DNA of 64,000 nucleotides from Lachnospiraceae bacterium (lineage in GTDB: Bacteria; Bacillota; Clostridia; Lachnospirales; Lachnospiraceae): contig JAQXVO010000013.1 in NCBI GenBank assembly GCA_029224965.1, positions 54,817 through 118,816 on the forward strand. The letters are read 5' to 3'. The notes below the pieces were generated by a model. It worked only from the letters and a program-made list of their open reading frames with translations. It did no database searches and was not told where the DNA came from. Positions within the stretch are counted from its first letter, which is position 1. The number at the start of each line of letters is the position of its first letter. Below, piece by piece: positions 62,573-64,000 of this stretch. The position numbers were made by a program, and so were the translations under genes.

Positions 62573-63079
62573 ATGATGAACATTATTCTGCTGGAACCGG
62601 AAATCCCGTCCAATACAGGAAATATAGGCCGTACCTGCGTAGCGACCGGAAGCCGCCTGCATCTGATCCGTCCTTTCGGATTTATAATCAATGACAAGAT
62701 GCTGAAGCGGTCTGGTTTGGATTACTGGCCCCGTCTGGATGTAACATACTACGATGACTGGGAAGATTTTCTGGAAAAGAATCCAGACGCCAACCTTTAT
62801 TTTGCGACAACAAAAGGCCGCCATGTGTACTCGGATGTCAGGTACCATGACGGCGATTATATCGTATTTGGCCGAGAAACCGGCGGCATTCCCGAAGAGA
62901 TTCTGATGCAGCACCCGGACCGGTGTGTGCGGATCCCCATGGCCGGCGAAGAGCGGTCTCTGAATCTGTCCAACTCGGTGGCAATTGTATTATATGAAGC
63001 CCTGCGGCAGAACGACTTTGCCGGAATGACTTTAAAGGGCCAGCTTCACGAGCATCAGTGGAAGCCGGAGGATATGTAA
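62573..63079 (+). CDS. trmL: tRNA (cytidine(34)-2'-O)-methyltransferase
   Basis: 168-aa SPOUT-fold methyltransferase that modifies the wobble base of leucine tRNAs. Signature blocks: IILLEPEIPSNTGNIGRTCV, LHLIRPFGF, the SAM-binding loop YIVFGRETGGIPEEIL and the knot segment RIPMAGEERSLNLSNSVAIV with VLYEALRQ. Start at one of two adjacent ATGs after AGAGGTTAAAGAT. Length fits the family (about 155-170). Confidence 0.95.
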   Translation: MMNIILLEPEIPSNTGNIGRTCVATGSRLHLIRPFGFIINDKMLKRSGLDYWPRLDVTYYDDWEDFLEKNPDANLYFATTKGRHVYSDVRYHDGDYIVFGRETGGIPEEILMQHPDRCVRIPMAGEERSLNLSNSVAIVLYEALRQNDFAGMTLKGQLHEHQWKPEDM

Positions 63080-63086
63080 AAAATCA

Positions 63087-63267
63087 GGTCTGCAGTTCCC
63101 TGATTGCATTTACACCGATATTTATGCCGACATTTATACCGACGTTTGTACCGACATTTCTCTTCAGGCTAGAGTTGGAATCATTGCTGTCATCATTATA
63201 GATATTTCATCCTCTAGAATGCTGTCCAAAGCATTTTCAGCCAGCTTGATGCTGCTCAAAACGCTTT
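63087..63267 (-). repeat. Two sets of short tandem repeats
   Basis: About four imperfect copies of a 12-bp unit (CCGACATTTATA-like) lie at 63114-63160. About two and a half copies of a 30-bp unit (GCATCAxGCTGGxTGAAAA...) lie at 63215-63290, running into the end of the 75-aa gene. On the minus strand the 12-bp set would encode NVGT/NVGI/NVGI/NIGV. Confidence 0.6.
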
Positions 63268-63495
63268 TCATCCAGCATGATGCTTTCCCACGCATAGGGC
63301 GATCAGAACAATGATGGCAACAACTGCTCCGACAATACCCAGGAGATATGCGGCTAGTCCAATAATAAAGCCTGCTAAGACGAGTCCGAACAGAAATGGA
63401 ATCAGACGGAAGGCCACAGCCAGAAACCAGGCACATATTTTAACAAAGGCTGCCAGACAGGCAATTATTATCAAAATACATAATAGAGTAATCAT
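63268..63495 (-). CDS. Small hydrophobic membrane protein (75 aa)
   Basis: Two or three helices (ITLLCILIIIACLAAFVKIC, then FRLIPFLFGLVLAGFIIGLA and GIVGAVVAIIVLIALC). Ends CVGKHHAG with the last codons inside the 30-bp tandem repeat. The start is at the ATG after GGAGGAAAA; the open frame continues upstream but is not membrane-like. Family unknown. The repeat at its end suggests the C-terminus may vary between strains. Confidence 0.65.
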   Translation of the reverse strand: MITLLCILIIIACLAAFVKICAWFLAVAFRLIPFLFGLVLAGFIIGLAAYLLGIVGAVVAIIVLIALCVGKHHAG

Positions 63496-63643
63496 TTTTC
63501 CTCCTAGAATACTTAAAGTGAAAGGCATTATCAGAGATACTTCCCGAAGAAAATCATCTGTTGTCGTTCCGCCGATTCCGCGGTTATAGATAATCTTTGT
63601 GATTCCTTCGCTTTCCGTACCTGTTCCTCTTTTTGCCTTGCAG

Positions 63644-63800
63644 TCAACTACCCACGACCTAAAGGTCATGGGCTTGTAACTGCCCAGTCGTACTAACGAC
63701 TTACGTCTCCGACCTTTAACCCCAATAGATATTACTATCTGAAGTGGCGTTACATCATGGGGTGGCTGACAGCACCCCTTGTAACAAAGTTTACTTTGCT
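63644..63800 (-). ncRNA. Putative omegaRNA scaffold of a TnpB system
   Basis: By analogy to known TnpB elements, the guide-RNA scaffold is transcribed from the tnpB 3' end toward the transposon end and finishes at a conserved hairpin plus a GTTGAC-like tail. That arrangement is seen here: two stems close to the end and a GTAGTTGAC terminus. The guide would be the flanking sequence left of 63644 (TGCAAGGCAAAAAGAGG on the minus strand). Boundaries are approximate. Confidence 0.45.
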
Positions 63801-64000
63801 ACAACTGTATTAGGTACTTGACTATCAGCGAGATAGCTTATTCCCATACGATACAGATTCTGATTATTCCGGTGCGGCGAAGCCGCCTGTCCGGTTACCA
63901 GGAAACCAGTAGTCCGGCCAAGCGGGAACCACACCGATTCTTCATTGTGCGGCGGAGCCGCCAGGGATGCTACCCATACCGGTCCGTCTGTTACCAGTGC
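63791..64000 (-). CDS. Partial open frame entering from the right edge, possible TnpB tail
   Basis: Seventy codons are open from the window edge to a TAA at 63791-63793, ending QNLYRMGISYLADSQVPNTV then VAK. No catalytic or zinc-ribbon motif is within view. Position, just before the probable omegaRNA end, fits the variable C-terminal tail of TnpB, but it could be chance. Confidence 0.3.
   Translation of the reverse strand, partial: ALVTDGPVWVASLAAPPHNEESVWFPLGRTTGFLVTGQAASPHRNNQNLYRMGISYLADSQVPNTVVAK

Larger units (their letters stand above)
63644..64000 (-). mobile_element. Right end of an IS200/IS605-type element (continues beyond the window)
   Basis: The end at about 63644 carries the hairpin CCCACGACCT-AA-AGGTCATGGG (63651-63672, one mismatch). 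On the minus strand it ends GGTCGTGGGTAGTTGAC, resembling TnpB-associated transposon right ends. Inside are a second stem (AGTCGT/ACGACT, 63686-63701) and two GC-rich hairpins with TGCGGCG(A/G)AGCCGC. The tnpB gene would lie to the right, outside the window. Confidence 0.6.

Noticed and set aside
63114..63160. Short regularly spaced repeats considered as a CRISPR array
   Set aside because: The unit is only 12 bp, copies are contiguous with no spacers, and no cas genes are present.

Overview
The window reads as about 64 kb of chromosome from a low-to-mid GC Gram-positive anaerobe, most likely a member of the Clostridia and probably a Lachnospiraceae relative. This is inferred from strong AGGAGG-type ribosome binding sites with occasional TTG/GTG starts, Bce-type and Kdp-type two-component systems, an ECF transporter, a FeoA-FeoB fusion, a CstA carrier and lipoprotein signal peptides. 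No rRNA, tRNA, prophage or CRISPR array was seen. The gene set is mostly housekeeping and transport, separated by many short gene relics.

Layout. 0-7 kb: secreted DNA-entry-type nuclease; a minus-strand operon of a 90-aa unknown, an SNF-family amino-acid symporter and a PLP aminotransferase; a ZIP metal carrier with free-methionine sulfoxide reductase; an alpha/beta hydrolase. 7-13.3 kb: ABC transporter relics, a GPH sugar carrier divergent from an AraC regulator, an internally deleted IS256-type transposase, a PPOX/HxlR pair, and an SPFH membrane protein with a ribbon-helix-helix partner. 13.5-19 kb: XRE regulator and a complete Bce-like peptide-sensing and detoxification module (regulator, kinase, ATPase, permease). 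19-25.5 kb: a truncated ATPase fused to an AraC remnant, two MATE exporters, a membrane protein, an aldose-epimerase-like protein and a Nudix hydrolase. 25.6-30.6 kb: Trk/Ktr-type K+ channel plus RCK subunit, a 39-aa membrane peptide, and a Kdp-type sensor and regulator without kdpFABC. 30.8-35 kb: four-gene ABC exporter with two adaptor proteins. 35.6-46 kb: FeoAB, an aldo/keto reductase with ferredoxin domain, PPK2, ExoIII, a split chromate carrier, a NifX-like protein, FliB, then a recombination scar. 46-51.8 kb: CstA and an ECF transporter. 51.9-58.8 kb: the full phosphate regulon pstSCAB-phoU-phoB-phoR. 59-62.3 kb: a sugar isomerase and xylulokinase. 62.6-64 kb: TrmL, a small membrane protein, repeat-rich DNA, and the end of an IS200/IS605-type element with a likely omegaRNA.

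How the parts fit. The phosphate block has a Pho-box-like promoter (three TTTACA repeats) and a terminator-like hairpin in the pstS leader. The pstSCA genes are bracketed by copies of an ~81-bp structured repeat: two tandem copies between pstA and pstB, and one in opposite orientation overlapping the stop codon of the sugar isomerase. All three stems of this repeat show compensatory changes between copies, which makes it the strongest candidate here for an undescribed element. Other notable regulatory DNA: an exact tandem 11-bp operator-like repeat upstream of the SPFH/RHH pair, a Bce-type operator upstream of the ABC ATPase gene, and a 17-bp palindrome upstream of xylulokinase.

All functional names come from motif recognition by eye. 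No database search was run.
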